From Acinetobacter lanii (GTDB lineage: Bacteria; Pseudomonadota; Gammaproteobacteria; Pseudomonadales; Moraxellaceae), in the NCBI RefSeq assembly GCF_011578285.1, contig NZ_CP049916.1:1054001-1118000 (forward strand): a stretch of 64,000 nucleotides of DNA, written 5' to 3'. The translations under genes and the position numbers were made by a program. The notes beneath the pieces are model-generated. The model was not told the origin of the DNA and ran no database searches. It saw only the letters and a program-made list of their open reading frames with translations. Shown piece after piece: positions 44,683-54,488 of this stretch. The stretch's first letter is position 1. The number at the start of each line of letters is the position of its first letter.

Positions 44683-46971
44683 TTATTGGTCTTGTACGTC
44701 AGTTAAATGATCGAGTTTTTTCTGGAAATAATCACCCTGTAAGAAGCGGGCTTCAATATTCCAGGCATTCGCAAAGGTACTCATATCATTCAGCTCTTTG
44801 GCTAGAATCTCGATCGGTTTAATTTCAAGATAAGTATTGATTCGCGCTTGTAGTTCAGGCAATTTTTTATCATTACTGAGTAGTGCGGTCAGCTTCGGAT
44901 CGAGGGTTACCAGTGAGATATCGGTTTGTTTTAAAATTGCTTCGCTGGAAATGGTCGAACCAAAGTGACGAATTGAGATTTCAGCGCCACTTTGACGAAG
45001 CAGTTCAATCACCTTATTGGCTTCATTTAAATTTTTGGCGATGTCTTCTTCATCAAACTGCAAAATCAATGGGTTGCTTAACTTACTACCAACAATGGTC
45101 AACAGTTTGGAAACCAATGCTGGAAGCTGTGCATCGTGCAATAAAACATGACGGTTTAGATTTACAATCAATTTGGCTTCAGGATATTGGGTAATAAAGT
45201 TATGCAGTTGCTTACATGCTTCGACTAATATCCAACGATCAACTTTAATGGACAGTTCTTGGTCTTCATCGAGTTCAATCAGACTGCTGATCTGTTTAAA
45301 CGCATTGTCATAGATCAAGCCACTGGTGACTTCGTAGGTATTCACATTACTGTCATGCTTGTCATACAGCTGTTGATATTTAAGCTGTATTGCATTTTTA
45401 TCTAAGGCTGTTTGAATGTGGCTGAGAATTGCAGATTGATTAAAATTCAACGGTTCAACATTTAATGCCAGTTGAGTGTCTTGGCTAACATTCTCTTTAG
45501 ATATTGAAATACTTGAGGAAATTGGAGCACTTTGACTTGGCATGGGTTCTAAAGAAAGTCCTGCAAGGTCATATGAGCCTGTTGCTTTCGCCGTTGATGT
45601 ATCTAAGCTCGATGCTGTTGATGTTGCCAATGTTGAATCAGCTGACAATGAGGTTGAAGCTTGGAAATCTACAACGTTGAATTCCAGTTCAGATTCAAGA
45701 CTATTTTTCGGCAGACGGGTATTATAGGCATCGGCAATTAAGGGTTCAAAAGCAGTGTCATTGAGTTGTTCAATAGTAAAGAAGCTGTAGCCAATTTTGA
45801 CATTCTGTTGATAGGTTTTATCGCCTAAGGTCACCAACTGTGGCTTTTCAAGTGCTGCTAAAGCGGTTAAACGTGAATTTAAAATCTCTTTGTTTTCTGC
45901 TTGAACAACAGTTGCATACAAAGCCGTTTCAAGTTTAAACACTGAACCATTAATCTGAGTTTTAATAAAATCTGCGAGCTGGTCAAAATAGCCTTTAAAG
46001 GTGTTCCAATCAGAACTTAAAATCGCTTCAGGGCAACTGGCGAGGCTGAACAGAATAATTGCATTTTCTTTGGCAGGATGATTCTGCACAAAGCGTTTTA
46101 CTTTCTCATAAGTATTTAAGGTCAGTGAGGCAAAATTGTTTTGAGAGGGTTCTACGCTATGTGCTGTAGCCGTCGCCGTCGCGATGGTGATCTGCACCGC
46201 ATCATCTTCATGACTGGCAATAAACTCAACATCCAATGGGTTTTGTGCGGCCGCATGTGGATTTTGCGTATCCACATCAAAATGACCATGCTCAAATTGA
46301 CCTTGAGAGACCTTTTTAAAACGAGATTTAAAGTCGTTTAAGGCTTTGGGCTGAATCACATCAAGTAAAGGTACACCCATGATGTCAGCTTGATCTTTGA
46401 TACCAAAAAGATTCAAATATTCGGCGTTGGCTTCAACATGAATACCTTCTTGAATCACCGCAACTGCTTTATTTTGCTCTTCAATCTGTTCAATTTTTTT
46501 TAGTTTTACATTTTCTAAATCATCAGACAGATTTTTTTGAACTTGTAGCGTGCGACCATAGGACAAAGCACGAATGACACTGATATAAAAACGATCCTGA
46601 TAATCCAAATTCACCACGTCATAGACGCCTTTTTGGATATAAGACATATATTGTTCGTAGTGATAATTGTTCGGTGTTAACAATAAAATCGGAATATCTG
46701 CATTGTCTGAAGTTTGGATCAGTGCTGCTGCTTGTTCAATACGAATATCATAAGCACGACCGAAAATGACCAAATCCCATGGGGCATTCAGTTGCTTTTC
46801 AAAGGATTTCAAATCATCAAGCAGGGTGGTTTGAATCAGATGATTGTTGTCTTGTAGAATTTTAACAATTTCATTGTAGCGAATTTGATTATCATCAATG
46901 ATCAGAATGCGATTTTCTGAACGTTTCAGTTGTTTTGATAATAATAAATTTCTCACTTCAGCGCTTCCCAT
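44683..46971 (-). CDS. FimX-like protein: REC-PAS-degenerate GGDEF-degenerate EAL
   Basis: A 762-residue cytoplasmic regulator. An N-terminal receiver-like domain (about 20-140, RILIIDDNQIRYNEI; the usual phosphoacceptor context is altered) is followed by a PAS-like domain (about 160-260). A degenerate GGDEF-like region (about 290-420) and a linker rich in Ser/Thr lead to an EAL-type domain (about 525-755, IQTALDKNAIQLKYQQLYDK onward). The EAL and GGDEF catalytic motifs are not conserved, so it should bind rather than make or destroy c-di-GMP. This is the plan of FimX, which activates type IV pilus assembly. It overlaps the end of the PilZ gene; a GTG at 46954-46956, with GGAAG upstream, is an alternative start. 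Confidence 0.75.
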   Translation of the reverse strand: MGSAEVRNLLLSKQLKRSENRILIIDDNQIRYNEIVKILQDNNHLIQTTLLDDLKSFEKQLNAPWDLVIFGRAYDIRIEQAAALIQTSDNADIPILLLTPNNYHYEQYMSYIQKGVYDVVNLDYQDRFYISVIRALSYGRTLQVQKNLSDDLENVKLKKIEQIEEQNKAVAVIQEGIHVEANAEYLNLFGIKDQADIMGVPLLDVIQPKALNDFKSRFKKVSQGQFEHGHFDVDTQNPHAAAQNPLDVEFIASHEDDAVQITIATATATAHSVEPSQNNFASLTLNTYEKVKRFVQNHPAKENAIILFSLASCPEAILSSDWNTFKGYFDQLADFIKTQINGSVFKLETALYATVVQAENKEILNSRLTALAALEKPQLVTLGDKTYQQNVKIGYSFFTIEQLNDTAFEPLIADAYNTRLPKNSLESELEFNVVDFQASTSLSADSTLATSTASSLDTSTAKATGSYDLAGLSLEPMPSQSAPISSSISISKENVSQDTQLALNVEPLNFNQSAILSHIQTALDKNAIQLKYQQLYDKHDSNVNTYEVTSGLIYDNAFKQISSLIELDEDQELSIKVDRWILVEACKQLHNFITQYPEAKLIVNLNRHVLLHDAQLPALVSKLLTIVGSKLSNPLILQFDEEDIAKNLNEANKVIELLRQSGAEISIRHFGSTISSEAILKQTDISLVTLDPKLTALLSNDKKLPELQARINTYLEIKPIEILAKELNDMSTFANAWNIEARFLQGDYFQKKLDHLTDVQDQ

Positions 46972-48710
46972 ACATCTTGGTGATTATTAGATTCAATCTT
47001 TTGTTCATGAACAAATTGATCAATAAGTGATTGTTGTTCATCATTTAATAGCTCAAAGTCAAACTGTATGAAACTTTGTGTAATCAAAAGGGTTTTTATT
47101 AAATACACTTTAATGTCTTGACCAGATAAGCGCAAATAAATCGTTTGGTGCTCTTTAAAAAAAGCCAAGTTCGGCAAAATGAGTGATGACTTGGTATTTT
47201 CTAAATTTTGGATCTGAACCAATAAACATGGATGGAAGTTAACGCCAGAGCGATCTGTAATTACTTTTACCGCACAGGGGAAAATATCTTGTGCCAAGAC
47301 TTCTAAACCCAGTTCATAGGATTTATTCACCGATTGCTTGATCCAGCGAATCACACCACCTTTCCATTGATTGTGTAAATGTTCACTTACCAAAATAAAT
47401 TCGCCGGTTCTCAAGTTATGAGGGGCTTCTTGATTCGACCAGCGTACTCGATAACCATTAATACTGATATCGAGCACTTGCGCTTGGTAAATATGTTTGG
47501 CTTTTCGGTCTAAAAGATTTAGATCTTTTTGAATACTATTGTCTTGGGTATTGGCTAAGTTGGCATACAAATTCGTTTCAGATTGAAAATCATAATGATG
47601 ATTTAAGTGCAGTGTTTCATGAAAATTCTTGGCTTTAGATAAATAAAAATGTGCAGTCAATAAACTAAAGCATATTTGCAGTTGTGCCGAATATTCATAG
47701 CGTTCATGTTGGCGTTCACTGCTTGATCCGAGGACATTTTGCACATGAAACTTTAACGGTGCAGATAGATACACCTTTTCATTTTTAGATGAATACTCAT
47801 TTTCTTTTTGAATGGTCAGATTGATGTGTTCAAACAGGCTTTGCGTTGCTATAAAAATATTAGCTTTAAAGCTGTCATGCTGACGACGGTTATAAACCGG
47901 CGGATGGTCTTTACGGGTGTCGATAATATAACGTGATAGGGTGGTTTCTCGAGGTAAAATTTGAACCATTTTGGCCCAATCAAAACTGCACTGATACAAG
48001 GCATGAATTTCTGAAGGGCGAATTTGATGAGTATTGAAAATCTCGAGTAACAACACTTGTGCATAGGCTTGCTGAATGTTGTAAATGGTCCGGTTAATGC
48101 CTTGCAATTGATTGATATTAATCAGTTGTTCCTGATTTTTAAGCGCTAAATCATACAATGTATGGGTCATCAGCCATTGATTGGATAAGGGCGAGCTATA
48201 TAGCATCTGTTGTTGCACCAACAACAAGCCCAACTGCTCTAAACCATAATAGCTCGCCAAAATCCGCGCGGTTTTTAGATTTCTTTTTTCAGTAAATCTA
48301 AAAAAAGAAATCTTTTGCTGTTTGAGTTGGCTCTCGCTACGCATCGCAATATCAATATAAATATTGGCAAAGAAAGTTCTTAAGCGCGTCGACAGTTCAA
48401 TAATATGTTTATTACGATCTGAGTGAAACAAACCTTGATTAAGAAAGTTTTTTTCTAAACTGACCAAGACATTTTCAATCAGTGGATGCAAACTTTGAAT
48501 CAAATCGAAACGTAAGGTTTCCAAGCATTGCAACTCAGCCAATTCATACAAGGCGTTATAGACAGCTTCAGTGGTATCGCCCAATTGCATCAGGGAAAAG
48601 CTCGATGACCATTCAGAAATTGCAGCCACAGTGGGTTCTGAGAACGTTAATTTTTCACGGGTTAAAGCGGTTGGAAGCTGAAAAATTTCTGCAATTTGTT
48701 CCTGAATCAT
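46953..48710 (-). CDS. PilZ-domain c-di-GMP receptor, FimW-like
   Basis: A 585-residue protein with a helical N-terminal two-thirds and a PilZ domain at about 333-480. Both c-di-GMP contact motifs are present: RxxxR as RQHER (Arg333 and Arg337) and DxSxxG as DISING (Asp414, Ser416, Gly419). The gene lies directly upstream of the FimX-like gene, with 19 bases of overlap, the same pairing as PA4958 (FimW) and PA4959 (FimX) in Pseudomonas aeruginosa. There FimW moves to the cell pole on surface contact and promotes pilus formation. It starts 12 bases after epmB. Function here is inferred from motifs and neighbours. Confidence 0.78.
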   Translation of the reverse strand: MIQEQIAEIFQLPTALTREKLTFSEPTVAAISEWSSSFSLMQLGDTTEAVYNALYELAELQCLETLRFDLIQSLHPLIENVLVSLEKNFLNQGLFHSDRNKHIIELSTRLRTFFANIYIDIAMRSESQLKQQKISFFRFTEKRNLKTARILASYYGLEQLGLLLVQQQMLYSSPLSNQWLMTHTLYDLALKNQEQLININQLQGINRTIYNIQQAYAQVLLLEIFNTHQIRPSEIHALYQCSFDWAKMVQILPRETTLSRYIIDTRKDHPPVYNRRQHDSFKANIFIATQSLFEHINLTIQKENEYSSKNEKVYLSAPLKFHVQNVLGSSSERQHERYEYSAQLQICFSLLTAHFYLSKAKNFHETLHLNHHYDFQSETNLYANLANTQDNSIQKDLNLLDRKAKHIYQAQVLDISINGYRVRWSNQEAPHNLRTGEFILVSEHLHNQWKGGVIRWIKQSVNKSYELGLEVLAQDIFPCAVKVITDRSGVNFHPCLLVQIQNLENTKSSLILPNLAFFKEHQTIYLRLSGQDIKVYLIKTLLITQSFIQFDFELLNDEQQSLIDQFVHEQKIESNNHQDVWEALK

Positions 48711-48722
48711 GGTGCCCCATCT

Positions 48723-49739
48723 CTAAAAAGTCGCAATACCAAATAGCGGTGTTTTATTTTTTTCTCCCGCAATTTCTCGTACAAGTTTTGGTACTAAATA
48801 TCCAGGCAAGCTGGCCAGCACATCTTTATAAATCAGGTCGATTTGGCGAGGCGCTAAATCAAAGTGATGTGCGCCTTTGACTTTATCTAAGACATGCAAA
48901 TAATAGGGCATGACTCGTGCTTCAAATAATTGATGACTCAAAGCGACTAAAACATCCGCTGAATCATTGACCCCTTTGAGTAAAACAGCTTGGTTTAACA
49001 CCAAAATGTCTTGCTTGGTTAATTGTAGCAATTTTGAGCAGGTAAAATCATCTAATTCTGCCGGATGATTAGAGTGTACCACTACGATAATACGTAGCCT
49101 ACTGTTTTTTAATAAAGAAATCAGTTCTTCATCGATGCGATTTGGAATCACAATCGGCACACGAGAGTGAATACGCAAGATTTTTAAATGCGCAATCGAC
49201 TCTAATCTTTCGATCCATTGTGCCAATTTTCGGTTCGACAAAGTCAGTGGATCACCCCCACTTAAAATCACTTCGTTAATCTGAGCTTGTGACTGAAGAT
49301 AGCTTTGAATATTCAGCCAATCATCATTTTTAGGTAAATTTTCTTGGTAAGGAAAATGTCGTCTAAAACAATAACGACAATGCACGGCACAGGCACCGGT
49401 TAAGGTGAGCAAAAAACGTGAGCTATATTTGTGTAATACACCAGGAATATGATTGGCAGATTCTTCATCTAAGGGATCGGTCACGAAACCAGGATGTTCT
49501 TCAAGTTCAAGATGATGCGGTAGAACTTGTAGCAGAAGGGGATCAAAAGGATCGCCAACGCTCATTTTTCCGACAAATGCGCGTGGGACACGCAATTTAA
49601 ACTGTTCAGAAGCCAGAATTGCCCCTGATAATAGTTGCTCGGGTGAAAGCTGCAGCAGTTCAAGCAACTCTAAAGGGTCAGTAATTAAGTCACTGAGTTG
49701 AGATTGCCAGTTTTGCTCTTGATACAAATAGTTTATCAT
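48723..49739 (-). CDS. epmB: EF-P (R)-beta-lysylation enzyme, lysine 2,3-aminomutase-like EpmB
   Basis: A 338-residue radical-SAM enzyme that makes (R)-beta-lysine for attachment to EF-P. The iron-sulfur cluster motif is CAVHCRYC (CxxxCxxC) at about residues 116-123; the PLP-binding lysine is in the C-terminal region, consistent with the lysine 2,3-aminomutase family. It is divergent from efp, separated by 70 bases, and heads a minus-strand run with the FimW-like and FimX-like genes. The partner EpmA is not in this window. Confidence 0.93.
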   Translation of the reverse strand: MINYLYQEQNWQSQLSDLITDPLELLELLQLSPEQLLSGAILASEQFKLRVPRAFVGKMSVGDPFDPLLLQVLPHHLELEEHPGFVTDPLDEESANHIPGVLHKYSSRFLLTLTGACAVHCRYCFRRHFPYQENLPKNDDWLNIQSYLQSQAQINEVILSGGDPLTLSNRKLAQWIERLESIAHLKILRIHSRVPIVIPNRIDEELISLLKNSRLRIIVVVHSNHPAELDDFTCSKLLQLTKQDILVLNQAVLLKGVNDSADVLVALSHQLFEARVMPYYLHVLDKVKGAHHFDLAPRQIDLIYKDVLASLPGYLVPKLVREIAGEKNKTPLFGIATF

Positions 49740-49809
49740 GCCGCATGTAAAAAATAATGCTAGTCTAGCATTAATAGATTTAAGTTAGTAAGTTTGGAGC
49801 GAGCCTTTC

Positions 49810-50379
49810 ATGGCCAATTATTCTACAAATGACTTTAAGCAAGGTCTTAAAGTAATGCTTGACGGCAACCCATGTTCAATCATGGAAAATGAATATGTAA
49901 AACCTGGTAAAGGTCAAGCATTCAACCGTGTAAAACTTCGTAACCTGAAAACAGGTAAAGTGTTAGAAAAAACATTCAAATCGAATGAAACACTTGAAGG
50001 CGCGGATATCGTTGACGTTGAAATGGATTACCTTTACAACGACGGCGAACTTTGGAACTTCATGGACCCTGTAACATTCGAACAAATCACCGCAGATAAA
50101 GTGGCGATGGGCGATGCTGCAAAATGGTTAAAAGATGACTCGAATGAAAAATGTACCATTACATTGTTCAACGGTGTTCCACTTTCAGTGAGCGCACCGA
50201 ACTTCGTAGTGTTGAAAATTGTTGAAACTGATCCAGGTGTACGTGGCGACACTTCAGGTGGCGGCGGTAAACCTGCGAAACTTGAAACTGGCGCAGTTGT
50301 ACGTGTTCCGTTATTCGTACAACAAGAAGAAAGCGTTCGCGTAGACACTCGTACGGGTGAATACTTAGAACGTGCATAA
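49810..50379 (+). CDS. efp: Elongation factor P
   Basis: A 189-residue translation factor that rescues ribosomes stalled at polyproline stretches. Lys34, in [11 protein letters not shown], is the site modified with beta-lysine. Three OB-like beta-barrel domains follow. Length and sequence are standard for the EpmB-dependent class, and the neighbouring epmB supports that. A GGAG site precedes the ATG. A terminator (50405-50433) follows. Confidence 0.97.
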   Translation: MANYSTNDFKQGLKVMLDGNPCSIMENEYVKPGKGQAFNRVKLRNLKTGKVLEKTFKSNETLEGADIVDVEMDYLYNDGELWNFMDPVTFEQITADKVAMGDAAKWLKDDSNEKCTITLFNGVPLSVSAPNFVVLKIVETDPGVRGDTSGGGGKPAKLETGAVVRVPLFVQQEESVRVDTRTGEYLERA

Positions 50380-50404
50380 TGGTTTAAAAATAGACTATTA
50401 TTGC

Positions 50405-50433
50405 AAGGGATGATGAAAATCATCCCTTTTTTT
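50405..50433 (+). terminator. Terminator after efp
   Basis: AAGGGATGAT and ATCATCCCTT are exact complements around GAAA, followed by a T-run. Confidence 0.9.
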
Positions 50434-50551
50434 ATGCCAAAGTCTTAGATGAATGGACATGTATGAGGAGTAGAGTCGCAAGGGAGTGACAGTATTTCAA
50501 ATAATAAAAAATGAAGCTGATTAATGTACATACAGATATGAGGGATTTTGA

Positions 50552-52642
50552 ATGGAAACAGTTGATTCGAAGTTGAGCCCAACTTCGAAAATAATATGGC
50601 TTTTGGTTGCAATATTAGGTGCAGTCTCTTTCGGTATTTTAGCGGTCAGTCGTGGTGAACACGTCAATGCAGTGTGGTTGGTCCTCGCTGCGATCTGTGT
50701 GTATAGCATCGCTTACCGTTTCTATAGTTTATTCATTGCTAACAAAGTGTTTGAACTCAATGCACGTCGTTTAACGCCTGCGCATCGTTTATCCGATGGT
50801 TTGGACTATGTGCCGACCAATAAAAGTGTGTTGTTTGGACATCACTTTGCCGCGATTGCAGGTGCAGGGCCTTTGGTCGGACCTATTCTTGCAGCGCAAA
50901 TGGGTTACTTACCGGGCACTATTTGGTTGCTTGTCGGTGTGGTGCTTGCTGGTGCTGTACAAGATTTCTTGGTGTTGTTTATTTCCACCCGTCGTGATGG
51001 ACGTTCACTCGGTGAAATGGCCAAGCAAGAACTCGGTTCATTTGCCGGTGTGATCGTGATGCTCGGTGCTCTGGGGGTGATGATCATCATTCTTGCCGTA
51101 TTGGCATTGGTGGTGGTGAAAGCATTGACCAACAGTCCATGGGGCGTATTCAGTATTGGGGTCACAATTCCCATTGCGCTGTTTATGGGCGTATACATGC
51201 GATATATCCGTCCGGGTAAAATCGCAGAAGTTTCGATCATCGGCTTTATTTTGATGATGCTGGGCATCATCTATGGGGAAAATATTGCGCAACATCCCTA
51301 CTGGGGGCAACTGTTTACGCTTTCAGGTACGCAGTTAACGTGGTGCTTAATCATTTATGGTTTTATCGCCTCTGTTTTACCCGTATGGTTATTGCTTGCA
51401 CCGCGTGATTATTTATCGACGTTTTTAAAAATTGGTGTAATTGCAGGCTTAGCAATTGGCATCATGGTGGCATTACCTGATTTGAAAATGCCGGCAGTCA
51501 CCCATTTTGTTGATGGTACAGGTCCTGTCTTTGCAGGCTCGATGTTCCCATTCTTATTTATTACCATTGCTTGTGGTGCAATCTCAGGTTTCCATGCCTT
51601 AGTGTCTTCAGGCACCACGCCAAAACTGGTCGATAACGAACGCGATATTCGTGTGATCGGCTATGGCGGTATGTTGATGGAATCCTTCGTTGCGATCATG
51701 GCGATGATCTGTGCAACGGTACTTGAACCTGGGGTGTATTTTGCAATTAATGCACCTGCGGCAGTCTTAGGGACAACGGTTGAAAGTGCAGCGGAAGCAG
51801 TACGTACTTTAGGCTTTGTGATTACCCCTGAAGCACTGAGCCTTTTAGCACAAGAAGTTGGTGAGACGTCAATTCTGTCTCGTACTGGTGGTGCGCCAAC
51901 CTTTGCAATTGGTATGGCACATATCATTTCAGAAATCTTTAATAGCCGTGCAATGATGTCATTCTGGTATCACTTTGCGATTCTATTTGAAGCACTCTTT
52001 ATTTTAACCGCAGTCGATGCGGGTACCCGTGCATGTCGTTTTATGGTGCAAGATACAGTCGGTATCGTGATTCCTGCGGTGAAAAACTCACACAATTTCT
52101 TCGGTAATTTACTCGGTACCGCGGTTGCAGTTGCAGGTTGGGGCTTCTTCGTTTATCAAGGTGTGGTCGATCCACTCGGTGGGATCAACAGCTTGTGGCC
52201 GCTGTTTGGTATTGGTAACCAAATCTTGGCAGCGATGGCACTGATTTTAGGTACTGTCATTCTGTTCAAAATGAAGAAAGAAAAATATGTGTGGGTGACG
52301 ATTCTGCCGACCATTTTCTTGTTCATTACATCAATGACTGCGGGCTGGCAAAAAATCTTCCATGAAAATCCTAAAATTGGTTTCTTGGCCCAAGCCAATC
52401 GTTTCTCAGATGCGATTGCCAAAGGTGAGGTGTTAAAACCAGCGAAAGATTTAGCGGAAATGCAAACCATTGTCATGGCCAATCAAATTAATGCTGGCTT
52501 ATGTGCATTCTTTATGATCGTGGCATTTGTGATGTTATTTGCTGCCATTGGCGTGATTCGTCGTGCTTTGGCCAATCCACAGCCAACGGTAAATGAAGCG
52601 GAAGCGATCTATAACGACGAAACTTACCCTACCAAGTCATAA
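50552..52642 (+). CDS. cstA: Peptide/pyruvate transporter CstA family
   Basis: A 696-residue inner-membrane protein with about 16-18 predicted helices. Family marks: GHHFAAIAGAGPLVGPILAA, GAVQDFLVLFISTRRDGRSL, FHALVSSGTTPKLVDNE and GAPTFAIGMAHI. E. coli CstA and BtsT import peptides and pyruvate respectively, so the substrate here is one of those types. The start is the ATG at 50552 with a spaced purine-rich site. A ybdD-like gene follows after 11 bases, as in E. coli. Confidence 0.92.
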   Translation: METVDSKLSPTSKIIWLLVAILGAVSFGILAVSRGEHVNAVWLVLAAICVYSIAYRFYSLFIANKVFELNARRLTPAHRLSDGLDYVPTNKSVLFGHHFAAIAGAGPLVGPILAAQMGYLPGTIWLLVGVVLAGAVQDFLVLFISTRRDGRSLGEMAKQELGSFAGVIVMLGALGVMIIILAVLALVVVKALTNSPWGVFSIGVTIPIALFMGVYMRYIRPGKIAEVSIIGFILMMLGIIYGENIAQHPYWGQLFTLSGTQLTWCLIIYGFIASVLPVWLLLAPRDYLSTFLKIGVIAGLAIGIMVALPDLKMPAVTHFVDGTGPVFAGSMFPFLFITIACGAISGFHALVSSGTTPKLVDNERDIRVIGYGGMLMESFVAIMAMICATVLEPGVYFAINAPAAVLGTTVESAAEAVRTLGFVITPEALSLLAQEVGETSILSRTGGAPTFAIGMAHIISEIFNSRAMMSFWYHFAILFEALFILTAVDAGTRACRFMVQDTVGIVIPAVKNSHNFFGNLLGTAVAVAGWGFFVYQGVVDPLGGINSLWPLFGIGNQILAAMALILGTVILFKMKKEKYVWVTILPTIFLFITSMTAGWQKIFHENPKIGFLAQANRFSDAIAKGEVLKPAKDLAEMQTIVMANQINAGLCAFFMIVAFVMLFAAIGVIRRALANPQPTVNEAEAIYNDETYPTKS

Positions 52643-52653
52643 GGAGCTTTGAG

Positions 52654-52956
52654 ATGCGTTTAAAGGATCAGATTCAACGTAAATTGGCTTTGGGTAAGAT
52701 CATTAAATTTACCGTGTTGGCACAGCCGAAAAAGTTCTTAATGTTAAATGGCATTAAAACCATTCAAGTGATTTGGCAACGCTTACAACAGAGCTTTCGT
52801 TTGATGGTCGGTGTACCAGACTATCAAACTTATTTGACCCATATGGCAAAACATCATCCTGATCTTGAGCCGATGGATTCGAAAACTTTTTATCGCTACT
52901 GCGTAGATGCGCGATATCCATCAGCTGGTGGTGGCATGAAGAAATGTCCATGTTAA
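52654..52956 (+). CDS. YbdD/YjiX-family small protein, CstA partner
   Basis: A 100-residue protein of the CstA-associated family, found as a small gene directly after cstA or btsT. The conserved block VGVPDYQTYLTHMAKHHPDL is followed by an R-Y-x-x-D-A-R-Y motif and a Cys-rich end (GGGMKKCPC). It may help CstA function or stability. It has an N-terminal extension of about 40 residues relative to E. coli YbdD. The start is at 52654; the stop of cstA lies 11 bases upstream with AAGGAG between. Confidence 0.85.
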   Translation: MRLKDQIQRKLALGKIIKFTVLAQPKKFLMLNGIKTIQVIWQRLQQSFRLMVGVPDYQTYLTHMAKHHPDLEPMDSKTFYRYCVDARYPSAGGGMKKCPC

Positions 52957-52986
52957 GATTTTGTTGATGTGATAAACATTGCAAGA

Positions 52987-53011
52987 AACGGAGCTTAGGC
53001 TCCGTTTTTTT
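52987..53011 (+). terminator. Terminator after the cstA-ybdD operon
   Basis: AACGGAGC and GCTCCGTT are exact complements around TTAG, followed by TTTTT. Confidence 0.85.
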
Positions 53012-53108
53012 ATGATGGGTCAATTGATTGAGTAATCATTCAAAAATAAACTTCAATCCAAGCGCGATGTGATTATGATGTAAGACAGAAAAACAAAAGG
53101 GAAGCATA

Positions 53109-53327
53109 ATGAACATTGGAATTTATGCTGCAGGCGCCATTGGCAGGTTCATCGATGCAAGATGATTTAAGCGCAGAACGAGTAAGTGAAGTGGATTGGA
53201 TTAATGGTGAAGTCGTGCAATTGGCAAAAGTTTTAGATGGTATGCACCAATAAACCAAAATTTGATCGAGCTGATTAAGCAGGCTGAACAAGTCAATCCA
53301 CCACAAAGTATCGATGCACATTCATGA
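53109..53327 (+). pseudogene. panE: Remnant of a 2-dehydropantoate 2-reductase (panE) gene
   Basis: The ATG at 53109 opens NIGIYAAGAIG, the start of the panE dinucleotide-binding fold, but the frame then jumps. A second frame gives SSMQDDLSAERVSEVDWING and EVVQLAKVLDGMH, and a third gives PINQNLIELIKQAEQVN with a stop at 53325-53327. These are the final motifs of ketopantoate reductase (Q-D, E-x-D-x-I-N-G, then N-x-L-I). About 75% of the gene is deleted and at least two frame changes occur. It is plainly non-functional. Whether the genome has another panE cannot be told from this window. Confidence 0.75.
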
Positions 53328-53505
53328 TTAAAATTGCTGAAAGATGACAGCTAAAAACAGTAAAACTAAAAGTTGTATAACAAAAATATAAATGTTTAGA
53401 TCTCAGTCTAAAATGGATAAACGATGTTTCTGTTTTATTTGAGTATTTTTAAATACCGTGTATGTTAATTGAGCATGGGATTTTTTTTATTGGGGAAGAG
53501 TGGCG

Positions 53506-54468
53506 ATGTGGGCGAAACCAAAGATTCAACAGCAAGATTTAAATGCTGCTCAGCAGCAGCTCAATGAAAAAATAGCCCTTTATCAGCCCAAAATTAAAGC
53601 CTTTCTGCATCAGATCAATCAAATTATTTTAGATAAGAATCAACAAACCCAATTGGCACTTTGTTCATTGTTGGCAGGTGGACATGTGCTGTTTGAAGAC
53701 TTACCCGGCTTAGGGAAAACCACGTTATCGAGTGCTTTGGCGCATTTGGCTGGTTTGAAATTTCAACGGATTCAATTTACCAATGACATGTTGGCCAGTG
53801 ATGTGATTGGCATCAATATGTTTAATCAAAAACAACATCAATTTGAGTTTAAGCAGGGTCCTATTTTTACTCAAATTTTATTGGCAGATGAAATTAATCG
53901 TTGTAGCCCGAAAACCCAAAGTGCTTTACTCGAAGCGATGGAAGAGGGTTTTACTACAGTCGATGGAGTGCGCTATGCATTACCCCAACCGTTTTGGGTG
54001 ATTGCGACTCAAAATCCGTTGTTTCAAAGTGGCACTTATGCCTTACCGGAGTCTCAACTGGATCGCTTTTTAATGCGATTATCTTTGGGCTATCCCTCAC
54101 GCTCGGCGGAAAAGCTATTGCTCCAACAAGATTCTCGCTACACCTTAATTTCTGCCTTATCGCATATTTTTCATGCGTCTGAAATCTTGGAATTACAGGC
54201 TGTAACCCAGCAAATTGCAGTGAATGATGTGGTGCTAGATTATCTACTAGATTTGGCCAATGAAACTCGTAAAGGACGACAGGGTTTATCAACACGTGGG
54301 GTATTGGCATTGAAAAAAGCAGCCCAAGCACATGCTTTGATTGAGCAGCGAGCCTTTGTCACCGTTGATGATGTTCAAGCGGTCTTTGTCGCTGTCACAG
54401 CCCATCGTACAGGACTCAGTGAGGTCGAAACTTTAGCCTTAATGAAGCATGTAGCTGTACAAGGTTAA
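53506..54468 (+). CDS. MoxR-family AAA+ ATPase
   Basis: A 320-residue ATPase, probably a chaperone-like motor that matures or activates a partner protein. Walker A is GLGKTT in [18 protein letters not shown]; Walker B is LLADEINR; sensor 1 is VIATQNP. A C-terminal lid follows. It starts the conserved trio moxR-DUF58-transglutaminase. I chose the ATG at 53506 with GGGGAAGA upstream; the GTG two codons earlier is possible. Confidence 0.9.
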   Translation: MWAKPKIQQQDLNAAQQQLNEKIALYQPKIKAFLHQINQIILDKNQQTQLALCSLLAGGHVLFEDLPGLGKTTLSSALAHLAGLKFQRIQFTNDMLASDVIGINMFNQKQHQFEFKQGPIFTQILLADEINRCSPKTQSALLEAMEEGFTTVDGVRYALPQPFWVIATQNPLFQSGTYALPESQLDRFLMRLSLGYPSRSAEKLLLQQDSRYTLISALSHIFHASEILELQAVTQQIAVNDVVLDYLLDLANETRKGRQGLSTRGVLALKKAAQAHALIEQRAFVTVDDVQAVFVAVTAHRTGLSEVETLALMKHVAVQG

Positions 54469-54488
54469 AGCTAGGATTGCGACCAATA

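Larger units (their letters stand above)
52957..53505. other. Intergenic region holding a panE remnant
   Basis: About 550 bases between ybdD and the moxR-like gene. It contains the terminator at 52987-53011 and a decayed panE (53109-53327). The rest, 53328-53505, is AT-rich promoter sequence with GGGGAAGA before the moxR start. Confidence 0.6.

Noticed and set aside
50905..51310. Frames opposite cstA, 90-121 codons
   Set aside because: Shadows of a conserved membrane protein gene; no starts or sites of their own.
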